A stretch of DNA of 18,181 bases from Rodentolepis nana (taxonomy: Eukaryota; Platyhelminthes; Cestoda; Cyclophyllidea; Hymenolepididae), in assembly GCA_900617975.1 (NCBI GenBank), contig UZAE01013088.1, positions 1 to 18,181 of the forward strand. The letters run 5' to 3'. Of this stretch, positions 11,301-18,181 are shown piece by piece (position 1 is the stretch's first letter; every line of letters begins with the position of its first letter). Both the position numbers and the translations under genes were made by a program. The notes below the pieces were generated by a model, which saw only the letters and a list, made by a program, of their open reading frames with translations, made no database searches and had not been told where the DNA came from.

Positions 11301-14300
11301 AATTACTAGAATCACTTGTTTATTTATAATGCTTGACCTAAAGAGACGCCAACCAATCAGCTGTCAATTCCTGCAAGCCACTCATGTAATTAAGGAGAAA
11401 TCTACTAGCATATCATAAGTTTTATCCGAGTATGTCGTAACATTCGTGTTTCTTAACTCTTCCCTGAACTGAAAAGAGAGGTGAAATGTTCCACGAAGAA
11501 TTTTTACATTGTTTGATTACCACATCTCTTTAGCCTTCAAATGTCAAGCTATTTTTATTTTCGTCTGACAGTGGTGTTTTTTGGTTCAACTCGTCAACTT
11601 AGCTACCTAAGTTTAAGTTACCTAATTGTTTTGAAATTTTTTTAGCAATGCTATCACATTTCATTGTCATCATCTATGACAACGCTGTGAAAACTTAGCC
11701 TAATTGGCAATTGTTTCAGAGCCACAAACGTTAAAGTACAAAGCACTATAGTATCTTTCGCTATTAACTAATCGAATAAATAATTTAACATTAAATTAGG
11801 GATCATGAGGAGTTGATCTATAATAAGAATTAACTATGTGCCCAGTTCTAAAAGAGGTTTGGAAATATTTAGCCTTGCAAGACTGAAGAGCAATTAGTTA
11901 ATTTAGCAACTTAACTCCTGAATATTCTAATTTGATTTAATTTCAAAGTGCTTGGCTATCTTGTTTGTGCTCTTGCATATTATTTTAAAATCAATTTGCC
12001 TTCTTAGCCTGGAACGAAATGGTGGTTCGATTGGATAATACCAATCAAACCGATTGAAATCGGTTAGTCAAGAGGCCCTTAAAGTCATAGAGAAGCTAAT
12101 GCTTGCAAACCCAGGCAAGTAATTGCGTAGTCAAAATTCTGGAACACGAATAAACCACTTAGCATTCTTGTACAACGAGAATTCAAAAATTAAACCACAT
12201 TGGATCTAATTTTTTTATTGGTTGAAATTTCTGCCGACCAATTTCCCCCAAGCGAAAATATATGTCCTACTAATGTCAACTAGTATTTGATCGAAATTTC
12301 GAATTTATCCGATTTTATATAAGGAGGGTGTCAATAGGAAATAGCGAATTGTGAAAATAGTATTAAAGTGTTTTATTTAATTTTTAAATAATATATATAT
12401 GAGACATCGTGCGATCAGCTTCCTGTCACAACTTTTTGTTCCATTGTTACTACAGTTTGTAGATACTCTTTTATGCTAAGGAAAACTTGTTTATGAATTG
12501 AAATACTCGTTCAAGTGTCTTTTTTCCCACCTCAGTATGACCTTTGTTGACCTGAAAATGTGAGCTAATGGTCCACAAAGTGTTATGTTCTTCTCACTTA
12601 TCGTCTGAAGTTCTTTGTTCCCGTCATAATGAACGAGGGAGTTTTTTTTCAAATGGTAAGCATTTTGATGGTTATCATTAGCCCTTTAGCTGAATTCGGG
12701 CTTCACAGTGAGGAAGAGGAGCATCAAAGTGACTAAAAGTCGAGAGGGGGACAGAGGAGCGATTCACGATGTAAAAGAGGCAGACAGACACAAAGGCAGA
12801 GAAAGGGTAAGATGAGTACTGTGGTAGGGGTCGAATATGACATACAGTGGGGTGATGGTAGTTTGAAGTCAGAATTCAACTGCCGGTTAATAGACTTTTT
12901 TGCCGTATTAGTATATGTTGCCCAGGGTGCACCATGTGGAGATAAGTCTATTACACACCCCTGAATGAAGGAGTTAATGTGGAGAGTAAAGGTGTACTGT
13001 TTCAGATTCATCGTTTCTCATTGAGAGATGCTAAGTGCTACGAACTTTGAAGGAGTGGATTACTAATAGGGAATTAGTTGCTCCTCCAAGTGTCAAGGTA
13101 TTGTAATTAATTTAGCAAATGTATTTCTATCAAATGGCAGTCTTTATGATAATTGTAATTAGCCCTTTAGTTAACTTAGGGCTTCACGGAGGGGAGGAAC
13201 ATCAGAGTCCCAAAATGTCGAGGCGTGGGGGGGGGGGGGGGCTGAAGAGTGGTTCACAGACACAAGTGTAGAAGAAAAGGGTAAGATGAGCACTGTGGAA
13301 GTGGTCAAATATGTCATATAGTCGAATCATGGTAGTTTGAAGTCAAAAGCCAATTGCCCGTTTATGGACTTTTTTTCTGCATGAGGTATACGCTACTCAG
13401 GGTGCACCATATGGAGGTAAGTCTATCCCTCACCCCCAGGTACCGTAATTAATGCATTTTGTAAATGCTCAGCTGCCTATTTATACAAATTCTAAAACTG
13501 ACACCACCTCTGGAAAAAAATGGTTGTCAACATATTTTTCAAAGACTATTTGCTTATTAAGAAATTACGATTGCTTAATGCGAAATAGGAAGCTTGATAA
13601 ATGATTGACCACCACGTCAGTTAGTAATTGCATAGATGCCGTGCTTACTTATTCAAGTTCGAGCATGGACATCAATAATTGATTATCCAGTAAAGATAAA
13701 GTTTATGAGTTTCGATTGCTTGCAGTGAAAATAATTGAGTTGGTATTCTAACGGTGCTGAACTAGTAATTCAAGGTCTTTTTTTTCTATTTGCCATTGCA
13801 GTGAAATCGGAGTCGCATCCGCTCTCTCTCATCTCCATCTATTCACATCTCTCCCAGCCCTACTCTCGCTGTCATCTTGCTCAGTATAGAAGTGGCTCAC
13901 GCACTCTCGACGGTCTCTTCCGTAGTCGGAATCGTAAGGAAGTCCGCAGTGATCATCTTTACTACTATCCTCGAGATTGTGCTGAGAGTGTAGAACCTCA
14001 GAACAGTGCAGATGGTAGCCATCGAGGCGATGGACAAATTAATGACAGTTGTGGTGAGTCGTCGAGTGAAGACGAGTTTATAGGGATGGATGCTCTGGGT
14101 GTCTGTTCACCCGACGGGGCTTTTGGACTCTCTGGAACTGCGGATAGAAATATGTGCCTCTTGGTGGGACTTTTGAGGGGAGTTCTATTCTGGAGATGTT
14201 GTTCTACATTCAAAGGAGAAACAAAGAAAGAGGAAGACGGGGGTAATCCTGTTGCTGGACCATCTAGAGCGATTGTGGCCCGAGATCGATTTGGAAATGA

Positions 14301-17300
14301 GATAGCGAGATCGGATGGACTTGATCTAAGTGATGATCAGATCTCCTTGTTGGTAATAATCTACGCTTTTGCTTCTGTTAATATTTTTAATTTGGGTCTC
14401 GTGTGTGTGTGTGTGCGTGCGTGCGTGCGGTCATTGACTCGTTTTCAACCAGTGACACCTAGTAAAGAGAACGGCCAATCCCAATGGCAGATATGTCTAA
14501 TTAGGGTGTTGGGAAATATTATTCTCCCCCCTATTTGCTGCTCCCTTCCTAATTGGACTTGGAAGCAGCAGTTTTGTTCAACAGAACTTCTGATGTTTTT
14601 TTATTTCATCACGTGTTTAAGTTGTTCCTCTATTGATTGACACGATGTCACACTCAGGGCATTCTTGTCCCTTTTTACCCAATTAGAATAGAGGGGGAGA
14701 GAGCGAGTTAATTGTCAGTCTTTAAGCCTTTTTTTAGTCGCATAATTTGGTTATTAATTTAGCTTCATTCTTATGCCAATAACGCCTATCGATTAGTATT
14801 TATCTCTATCAAATGTCAGGATTTATGACCTATGGTTGAGCGGAGGATCACAATGTCAGAAAATGCCTAGAGGGGGGGGGAGCAGAAGAGTGATTCACAT
14901 GTGTAAAATAGGCAGACAGACGCAAAGGTAGCGAAAGAGCTAAGGTGAGGTGAGTACTGTGGGAAGTGGTGGACTATGACATACAGTCGGGTGAAGGTAA
15001 TTTGAAGTGAAAAGTCTACTACCAGTTTATAAATCTTTTTGGCGTATGGGCATACGTTGCCCAGGTTACACCACATGGAGGCAAGTCTCTCGCACACCCC
15101 CTTCTATCAATCAATATATGTTTTGTGCTGACTTTTATGTGGTCATTTTGGCTAAGTCAAAAACTTCACAGTCAAGTACACTCCGTTAGACTCCGTTATT
15201 CTTCAGTCATCAGAAAAATTCCTACTCAGTCTAGCATAGTTTAGAGATCCATCAAATGAAAAATAAAAGGAGAATAGCGTTAACTGTCATGAAATCAATA
15301 TTTATTCTTTTCGAACAAACGTAAAGGTGTCTACGTGTTTTACTGACTTCATCTTCTTCTCCTTACTTCTCTATTCAGGTCCTTCAACCTTTGACCCAAC
15401 ACAGTCTCCCTTTAAATGGCACACGAGTGAACACCTGGGCCTGCCACATTGTGGTGTTGGTTCTCAAACAACGTCAAAGTCTGCATCGTCATCTCCTTTA
15501 TTCTCAACTTCTCACTTCTGAGTTTGACGATACTGTCAGTTGTCTGCTCAAAGCTCTACAATCCACCTGTGACTATGCAAGTTTTTTTTTCTTTATCGAT
15601 TCAATTGTAAACGCACACTTGGAGTTTGTAGAAGAACTCGATGATCCTGGGGACAAATGTTGTAGAAGGCTGATAAGCAGCTGAAGTTTCTGGTTTCCCC
15701 CCTTGCTACCTAATTTCATTATTTCAACAAGGTTGAGAACGAATACGAGACAATGAAGTGCATTATATGTCTTGAGAACTGGGACTTGTAGGAGGGGAGC
15801 GGGGTGGGGTGGGGGGTGGTGGTCATGTGTGGTTGCAGTAGACATAACGAACAGGGCAAGGGTGTGCATGGTTGTATAAATAGGAAGAAAATTGCACTTG
15901 TTGAGAAAAAGCAGACAGTCTGGGAGTGCAAGCGATCGATTTCAGTGTGTACGACAGTTGGGAGTTGAATTCTAAAAAATAGCTTACGTCATGGAGTGGC
16001 CGTCACACCTGCTTTTGAATGAAGCGCAACCTTCAAGGTCATGAGTGAAGTAAGAAAAGTTGCCATTTGGAATCGGAAACCACTCCATTTTAATGAAGTT
16101 AAGTTGCTGTTGTAATGAGTCTTAGAAAAAGATTTATTTTGAACTGGGGAAATGCCCATTCAGGGGTCTCTTCTCAAATGCGAGACACTCATCACATACC
16201 TTCCGAAAATTGTGATGAGTTTCGGTCTAACAACCCATAGGGCTCTGTGTATTAGTGGTAAACCACAACAGAGATCGATATCAGTAGAAATTATCGGAGT
16301 CAACAATTTCAATAATGGCAAATCCTTTCCAAAAACGAATGCCATAAAAAACTTGTCATTGGGGCCTGGGGGGGGGGGGTTAACCCATTTCTATTTCTTT
16401 CTTATAACTATTGGAACAGTAGCTAAAGCAATTTTTATTCATTAATCAATAACATACAGAGATGAGGCGGTTATTAAAAGCAGCCTCGACAACGCTAAAT
16501 GTGGGAAGACGGGGTTCGCAATTCGCTGAGAATTTCACCTTGAAACCACGAGGTTCGACCACCCGATTTATATGGTGACCCCCGCCGAAATACTAGTGAC
16601 CTGATCCATTTCTTTTTCTTAAAGGAAAGCTGAATGTTTTGGTTCGTTTACTGTTAACGAGAGGGGATAAATTGTCTGACCAGTGTTAAACAAGTAATAC
16701 GTACTCCCAATTTGTCCTCGGGAGTCTATTGTCTCTATGCTTGAATTTTGGACACTAATTACTTTAATTGACTGGCCAATTGGGCCTATCAAGGCAGAAA
16801 AGCACTTTCCCTTTAGGGAGAAAGCTTTTAATTTCTGTGACTCCTATATTTCCCTCCTGCTTATGTTATTGGCCCGTTTGCACATTTCAAGGTCATAAAT
16901 ATGTTTCGTTTAGCATCCAACCGACTTGTGTGGGCGTTCTCTTCTTTCTCTATAAAGAAATTGCCGGCTCCCTTGAGCCTAAATTTTAAAGACGGGAGAG
17001 TAATAGGATGATCTTATTCTCAGTTGTCTTAAGTGTGTTGCAATGCTTAGTTGTAGTAGAGGCAAAGAATATAGGTCAATCTACTGATAAACCAACTTTA
17101 ATTAACGGGGGGGGGGTACTGATCAAGCTCACTCATACCGTACCATGTGGCGATTTGTTTTCTAGCTGGCTTGATTTTCACTATCTCCCCCTCCTCCCCC
17201 CCCCCCTCCTCTCCCTCTAAATCGGAATGCTACGTCTTTGTCTGGTCCAGGCGATTAGATGACGAGGTCCAGACGATCATTATCACTAATCCTATCATTA

Positions 17301-18181
17301 ATCCTAGTTAATTACTTAAAGGCACTTATATGTCAATAAAGCCTTGTAGAGTAGGGTCATCAAGCCACTTTTGCATTTTTGGACTGATAACAGGCGTTTT
17401 AATTTATCCACACTTATAGCAAATGATTTAAACAAATCACCTTGAATATTTTGCATTAAAAGTGAAGGTAACTAGAAAATGCACGACATGTGAGACAAAT
17501 TTTTTGCTGTAAACCTTATATCTTTATATGTAGCAAATGGTTACTGTAATTAACGCTAGATATAAGAGTAATAATAATTTTCCTATTTTTTGGTTTTTTT
17601 AAAAATATATTATATAAATCAACTCAATACCTCACTTTACGTTGGCTACCTATATGATTAAATTACCCCCAACTTGAATGAAAATATCAGCACAGAAAAA
17701 TTCCATTTTAATTTGACGCACATTTGGAAATTTGGGCAGTAATGAAGTGCATTTTGGCATTCTCTTGGCCTACGCTTGATTAAGAGTCTAATTTGGATAA
17801 GATCGATGTGTCTCATTTACATTTCACTATGGCATGGTGTAGCAAATCTCAACTTAGTTTGCACAGCATTTTTTTCGCATCGAGTGAACTAATTCTAGCG
17901 ATTTAAGATCTGTTTGGTTCTGGTCTTCAATAATAATCCGGTAATGATAGGAAGATCAGCTTCAATTGTATTAATAGAAAGCAGCGAAGGTGTAAACACA
18001 CTTCTTGGCGTCAAGCCAATCTGATTGGACGAGCGTTGAGTGGAATACGTATCCTAATTTTCTTTAATACACGTGAAATTGAAAAAAACCATTTCTAATG
18101 AACTAACTAATATTTTTAGGAGGGTTATGCGGACTTTCTGGAACAGCTCATTCCTTTCTCTCGTCTCTTTGCCTGTCTTGC
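1356..18181 (+). CDS. Armadillo-repeat protein, possibly ARMC8-like (CTLH/GID E3 ligase subunit), 3' incomplete
   Basis: Exons 1356-1501, 1584-1658, 1735-1895, 2730-2863, 3063-3368, 13885-14352, 15379-15576 and 18120-18181 join in frame into 516 codons plus 2 nt with no stop. The product is mainly leucine-rich amphipathic helices, as in armadillo/HEAT proteins, with no signal peptide or clear membrane segment. From memory, residues about 25-160 follow the order and spacing of the ARMC8 N-terminal repeats, and exon 7 resembles an ARMC8 repeat containing an RVNGIWA-like motif (here GTRVNTWA, 444-451). ARMC8 is a scaffold subunit of the CTLH ubiquitin ligase; that role is family knowledge, not visible here. 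Human ARMC8 is about 670 residues, so more exons would be expected to the right. Exon 6 contains an acidic insertion. Alternatives are another ARM/HEAT scaffold, or two adjacent genes separated within the 10.5 kb gap. Confidence 0.55.
1584..1658 (+). CDS. Coding exon 2 (residues 49-73)
   Basis: The acceptor is TTTTGCCCCTAG and the donor is AAG|GTGAGA. It enters and leaves in phase 2, giving 75 nt. The product NIRNFITANPINKQMVVQND is one helix plus turn of the first armadillo-like repeat. The pattern of an N-rich loop after a helix matches the position of the GNNKQK stretch in ARMC8 as I remember it. Intron 2 (1659-1734) is only 76 nt. Confidence 0.75.
1735..1895 (+). CDS. Coding exon 3 (residues 74-127)
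   Basis: The acceptor follows a pyrimidine tract (ACCTTTCCTTCTTTCAG) and the donor is CTG|GTATGC. It enters in phase 2 and leaves in phase 1. The helical, armadillo-like content includes MYASFLRESPTFAEEM followed by DFIIDLLAA. The spacing of these helices suits the second ARM repeat. Confidence 0.78.
1896..2729 (+). other. Intron 3 (834 nt)
   Basis: A GT donor at 1896 and an AG at 2728-2729 after TTCATCCTTTTAG bound this AT-rich stretch. No open frame with protein-like character, recognisable repeat or RNA gene is visible on either strand. Confidence 0.7.
2730..2863 (+). CDS. Coding exon 4 (residues 128-172)
   Basis: It begins with 2 nt completing a split valine codon (TG GAC CTG) and ends GCTTTG|GTAAGC, leaving in phase 0. 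It encodes an acidic loop (DLSSENTDPP), the helix LREAILLFLKTLFEADN and a linker. This corresponds to the third helical repeat. Intron 4 is 199 nt (2864-3062). Confidence 0.8.
3063..3368 (+). CDS. Coding exon 5 (residues 173-274)
   Basis: The acceptor is TTTTTCGCTTTACAG and the donor is TGTACT|GTGAGT. The exon is 306 nt, phase 0 at both ends. Helices include VERLGNLIRLCEALFDSV, a Gly/Lys turn, then TALVCLTKLFALLVTD and VEPLLRFAHRG, as expected of armadillo repeats. The C-terminal third (residues about 240-274) is less regular and Pro/Cys-containing. The base composition is clearly richer in C and G than the flanking introns. Confidence 0.82.
3957..3971 (+). repeat. Poly-G run (15 nt)
   Basis: Fifteen consecutive G on the + strand, preceded by GGAGGT. 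A second run of 11 G lies at 4437-4447. Both are in intron 5. Confidence 0.95.
8319..8348 (+). repeat. Poly-G homopolymer (30 nt)
   Basis: Thirty uninterrupted G on the + strand (the lead-in is TTTTGGA). The length as assembled may not be exact because such runs are error-prone in sequencing. Confidence 0.9.
8783..9083 (-). mobile_element. SINE-like element, copy B, with perfect 14-bp target-site duplication
   Basis: The element spans 301 bp and is flanked by the identical word ATTAAAGTAATTAT at 8769-8782 and 9084-9097. The right end is GCACACCCC. The left end TTACTTATATCAAATGG is A-rich on the minus strand (CCATTTGATATAAGTAA), read as the 3' tail of a retrotransposed RNA, hence minus orientation. 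The perfect duplication marks this as the youngest-looking insertion in the window. It carries GAGGTGAGTACT and AAGTAAGTCT donor-like words on the + strand and a full CCACGTGG palindrome at 9054-9061. Confidence 0.9.
9579..9901 (-). mobile_element. SINE-like element, copy C, with 15-bp target-site duplication
   Basis: The element is 323 bp. The duplication GGATTAAGTAGGGTA at 9564-9578 is repeated at 9902-9916 with one mismatch (A for G). It starts TTTATTTATATCAAATGG and ends CGCACACCCC. It lies only about 480 bp right of copy B. The donor-like word GAGGTAAGTC near the right end is intact, while the CACGTG word has changed to CGCGTG. Confidence 0.9.
10027..10051 (+). other. G-quadruplex-forming tract
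   Basis: Four G runs of 3, 5, 4 and 10 are separated by single A or T residues. Loops of one base are the most favourable arrangement for an intramolecular G-quadruplex. It sits on the coding strand of intron 5, so it would also be present in the pre-mRNA. Confidence 0.75.
10113..10439 (+). other. Unassigned open frame in intron 5
   Basis: The frame stays open for 108 codons from a GTG and has more CpG and a higher GC content than its surroundings, especially 10140-10220. The predicted peptide (for example FDRGYRSAFVFPNSVRRVEI) matches no family I recognise. A weak acceptor (ACCAAGAGCAG) lies just upstream. It may be a skipped or alternative exon, a relic of an old insertion, or chance. There is no ATG in a good position. 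Confidence 0.2.
12029..12065. other. Two adjacent perfect hairpins
   Basis: GATTGG (12029-12034) pairs with CCAATC (12041-12046) around the loop ATAATA. Immediately after, AACCGAT (12048-12054) pairs with ATCGGTT (12059-12065) around TGAA. The two stems are separated by one base. Function is unknown. Confidence 0.6.
12644..12961 (-). mobile_element. SINE-like element, copy D, with 14-bp imperfect target-site duplication
   Basis: The element is 318 bp. TGAACGAGGGAGTT (12630-12643) and TGAATGAAGGAGTT (12962-12975) are duplications with two mismatches. The left end reads TTTTTTCAAATGG, so on the minus strand the copy ends in a short poly-A, the clearest A-tail in the family. The donor-like word has decayed to GAGATAAGTC, and CACGTG has become CATGTG. 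Confidence 0.87.
13112..13437 (-). mobile_element. SINE-like element, copy E, with 16-bp imperfect target-site duplication
   Basis: The element is about 326 bp. AGGTATTGTAATTAAT (13096-13111) and AGGTACCGTAATTAAT (13438-13453) differ at two positions. A 15-nt G run (13227-13241) sits where the other copies have a shorter GGGGG tract, showing that this site expands. The tail region is more complex than in other copies (TTTAGCAAATGTATTTCTATC). GAGGTAAGTC is intact. It lies only about 120 bp from the right duplication of copy D. Confidence 0.85.
13885..14352 (+). CDS. Coding exon 6 (residues 275-430), acidic low-complexity insert
   Basis: The frame is open from 13735 to 14640. The exon is placed at 13885 because the AG at 13883-13884 follows about 60 nt of pyrimidine-rich sequence and gives phase 0, matching exon 5. 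An AG at 13856-13857 is also phase 0 and would add nine residues; the AG at 13800-13801 would be phase 1 and does not fit. The donor is TTGTTG|GTAATA. Content: basic start (RSRNRKEVRS), Tyr/Asp patch, acidic serine cluster SSSEDE at residues 333-338 (a casein kinase 2-type site), a short hydrophobic helix from M364 (MCLLVGLLRGVLFW) and a charged KKEEDGG linker. It is less repeat-like than the other exons. Confidence 0.65.
14401..14429 (+). repeat. Microsatellite (GT)n(GCGT)n
   Basis: Alternating GTGTGTGTGTGTGT passes into GCGTGCGTGCGTGCG. Such alternating purine-pyrimidine DNA can adopt Z-form. It begins 49 nt after the exon 6 donor. Confidence 0.9.
14800..15103 (-). mobile_element. SINE-like element, copy F, with 14-bp diverged target-site duplication
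   Basis: The element is 304 bp, in intron 6. CTATCGATTAGTAT (14786-14799) and CTATCAATCAATAT (15104-15117) differ at three positions, so this looks like one of the older insertions. It begins TTATCTCTATCAAATG and ends CGCACACCCC plus CTT. Part of the conserved TTAGCCCTTTAG block is deleted or rearranged at 14828-14850. GAGGTGAGTACT is intact; the second donor-like word is GAGGCAAGTC, a GC-type variant. Confidence 0.85.
15379..15576 (+). CDS. Coding exon 7 (residues 431-496), ARM repeat
   Basis: The exon enters in phase 0 after CTATTCAG and is 198 nt if it ends at GACTAT|GCAAGT, a GC-type donor. Residues include LTQHSLPLNGTRVNTWACHI and LTSEFDDTVSCLLKAL. From memory these parallel an ARMC8 repeat with LTQ...LRVNGIWA and a following LSTEQLFRLL helix, which is the best single piece of evidence for the family call. 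Read-through of the donor would give poly-Phe and a stop at 15682-15684. Confidence 0.72.
15577..18119 (+). other. Intron 7 (2543 nt), probable GC-AG type
   Basis: No good GT donor lies near the end of exon 7 in a usable phase; GCAAGT at 15577 fits the GC donor consensus. The acceptor side is clear: a CTAAC-type branch motif (AACTAACTAA, 18101-18110) followed by TATTTTTAG. The intron holds a G-quadruplex-like tract at 15791-15822, G runs at 16368-16379 and 17107-17116, and a C-rich tract near 17188-17215. Otherwise it is AT-rich, with no coding frame or RNA gene that I can support. Confidence 0.55.
15791..15822 (+). other. G-quadruplex-forming tract
   Basis: Runs of 4, 4, 4 and 6 G are separated by AGC, T and T, followed by GGTGG. 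It lies early in intron 7 on the coding strand. Confidence 0.75.
18120..18181 (+). CDS. Coding exon 8, start only (residues 497-516 onward)
   Basis: After TTTTTAG the sequence loses its AT bias and is open in the expected phase 0 frame, reading EGYADFLEQLIPFSRLFACL, a plausible amphipathic ARM helix. It is cut by the window edge. A second frame (GLCGLSGTAHSFLSSL) is also open, so the frame depends on the exact exon 7 donor. Confidence 0.6.

Larger units (their letters stand above)
3369..13884 (+). other. Intron 5 (~10.5 kb), with four nested repeat copies
   Basis: The donor GTGAGT at 3369 is strong. The downstream acceptor is inferred from phase (0 to 0) and from the long pyrimidine tract before 13885. 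Apart from four element copies (from 8783, 9579, 12644 and 13112), the interval is AT-rich and lacks any frame I can tie to the gene. It holds G runs (3957-3971, 4437-4447, 6777-6786, 8319-8348), a G-quadruplex-like tract at 10027-10051, paired hairpins at 12029-12065 and an unexplained open frame at 10113-10439. Small exons with phase 0/0 could be hidden here, or two genes could be separated here. Confidence 0.55.
14353..15378 (+). other. Intron 6 (1026 nt), containing element copy F
   Basis: The donor GTAATA at 14353 is mediocre. The acceptor at 15378 follows a CT-rich tract (CTTCTTCTCCTTACTTCTCTATTCAG). The reading frame of exon 6 stays open into the intron as far as 14637, so retention of its start would not cause an immediate stop. 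A GT/GCGT microsatellite lies at 14401-14429. Confidence 0.65.

Noticed and set aside
12390..12400. Short (AT)n run
   Set aside because: About five units in AT-rich DNA is expected by chance.
13998..14213. Minus-strand 71-codon frame opposite exon 6
   Set aside because: It is a shadow of the better-supported + strand exon, with no splice or start context of its own.
15573..15931. Overlapping minus-strand frames rich in His/Pro
   Set aside because: Their composition simply reflects the complementary C-rich strand of the G-quadruplex-like tract at 15791-15822.
16440..16625. GC-richer patch with GAGGTTCGACCACC, reminiscent of a Pol III B box or tRNA T-arm
   Set aside because: No tRNA cloverleaf can be folded around it, and no second copy or flanking duplication is present in the window, so neither a tRNA nor a SINE can be claimed.

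Overview
The window looks like nuclear DNA of a multicellular animal. It is AT-rich, has long non-coding stretches, GT-AG introns from 76 nt to about 10.5 kb, and interspersed short retroelements. The intron pattern and the repeat style would suit a flatworm (Platyhelminthes), but nothing in the sequence proves the phylum and I hold this only weakly. There is no sign of bacterial operon structure, rRNA, tRNA or CRISPR.

One protein-coding gene can be supported, on the + strand. Its coding part starts at ATG 1356 and runs off the right edge at 18181. I reconstruct eight coding exons: 1356-1501, 1584-1658, 1735-1895, 2730-2863, 3063-3368, 13885-14352, 15379-15576 and 18120-18181. Their phases join without a frame break into 516 codons plus 2 nt. 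The product is an all-helical, armadillo/HEAT-like protein. By remembered pattern its N-terminus (residues about 25-160) and exon 7 (residues about 431-496) resemble ARMC8, a subunit of the CTLH/GID E3 ubiquitin ligase. Similarity is low, so this is a tentative call. Exon 6 holds an acidic, low-complexity stretch that may be a lineage-specific insertion.

Layout: 1-449 is a retroelement copy cut by the left edge and internally expanded. 450-1337 is upstream non-coding DNA ending in a good 3' splice site just before the start codon. 1356-3368 holds exons 1-5, closely spaced. 3369-13884 is one very long intron with four more copies of the same element (8783-9083, 9579-9901, 12644-12961, 13112-13437), a 30-nt poly-G run and several G-quadruplex-like tracts. 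Exon 6 follows, then intron 6 with a sixth copy (14800-15103), exon 7, a 2.5 kb intron that probably has a GC donor, and the beginning of exon 8.

The most interesting system here is the roughly 300-326 bp short interspersed element. Five copies are complete, and each is bracketed by 14-16 bp target-site duplications. All six copies share one orientation. Their A-rich end shows that they lie antisense to the gene, which presents splice-donor-like motifs in the sense strand. One copy has two internal segments tandemly triplicated.
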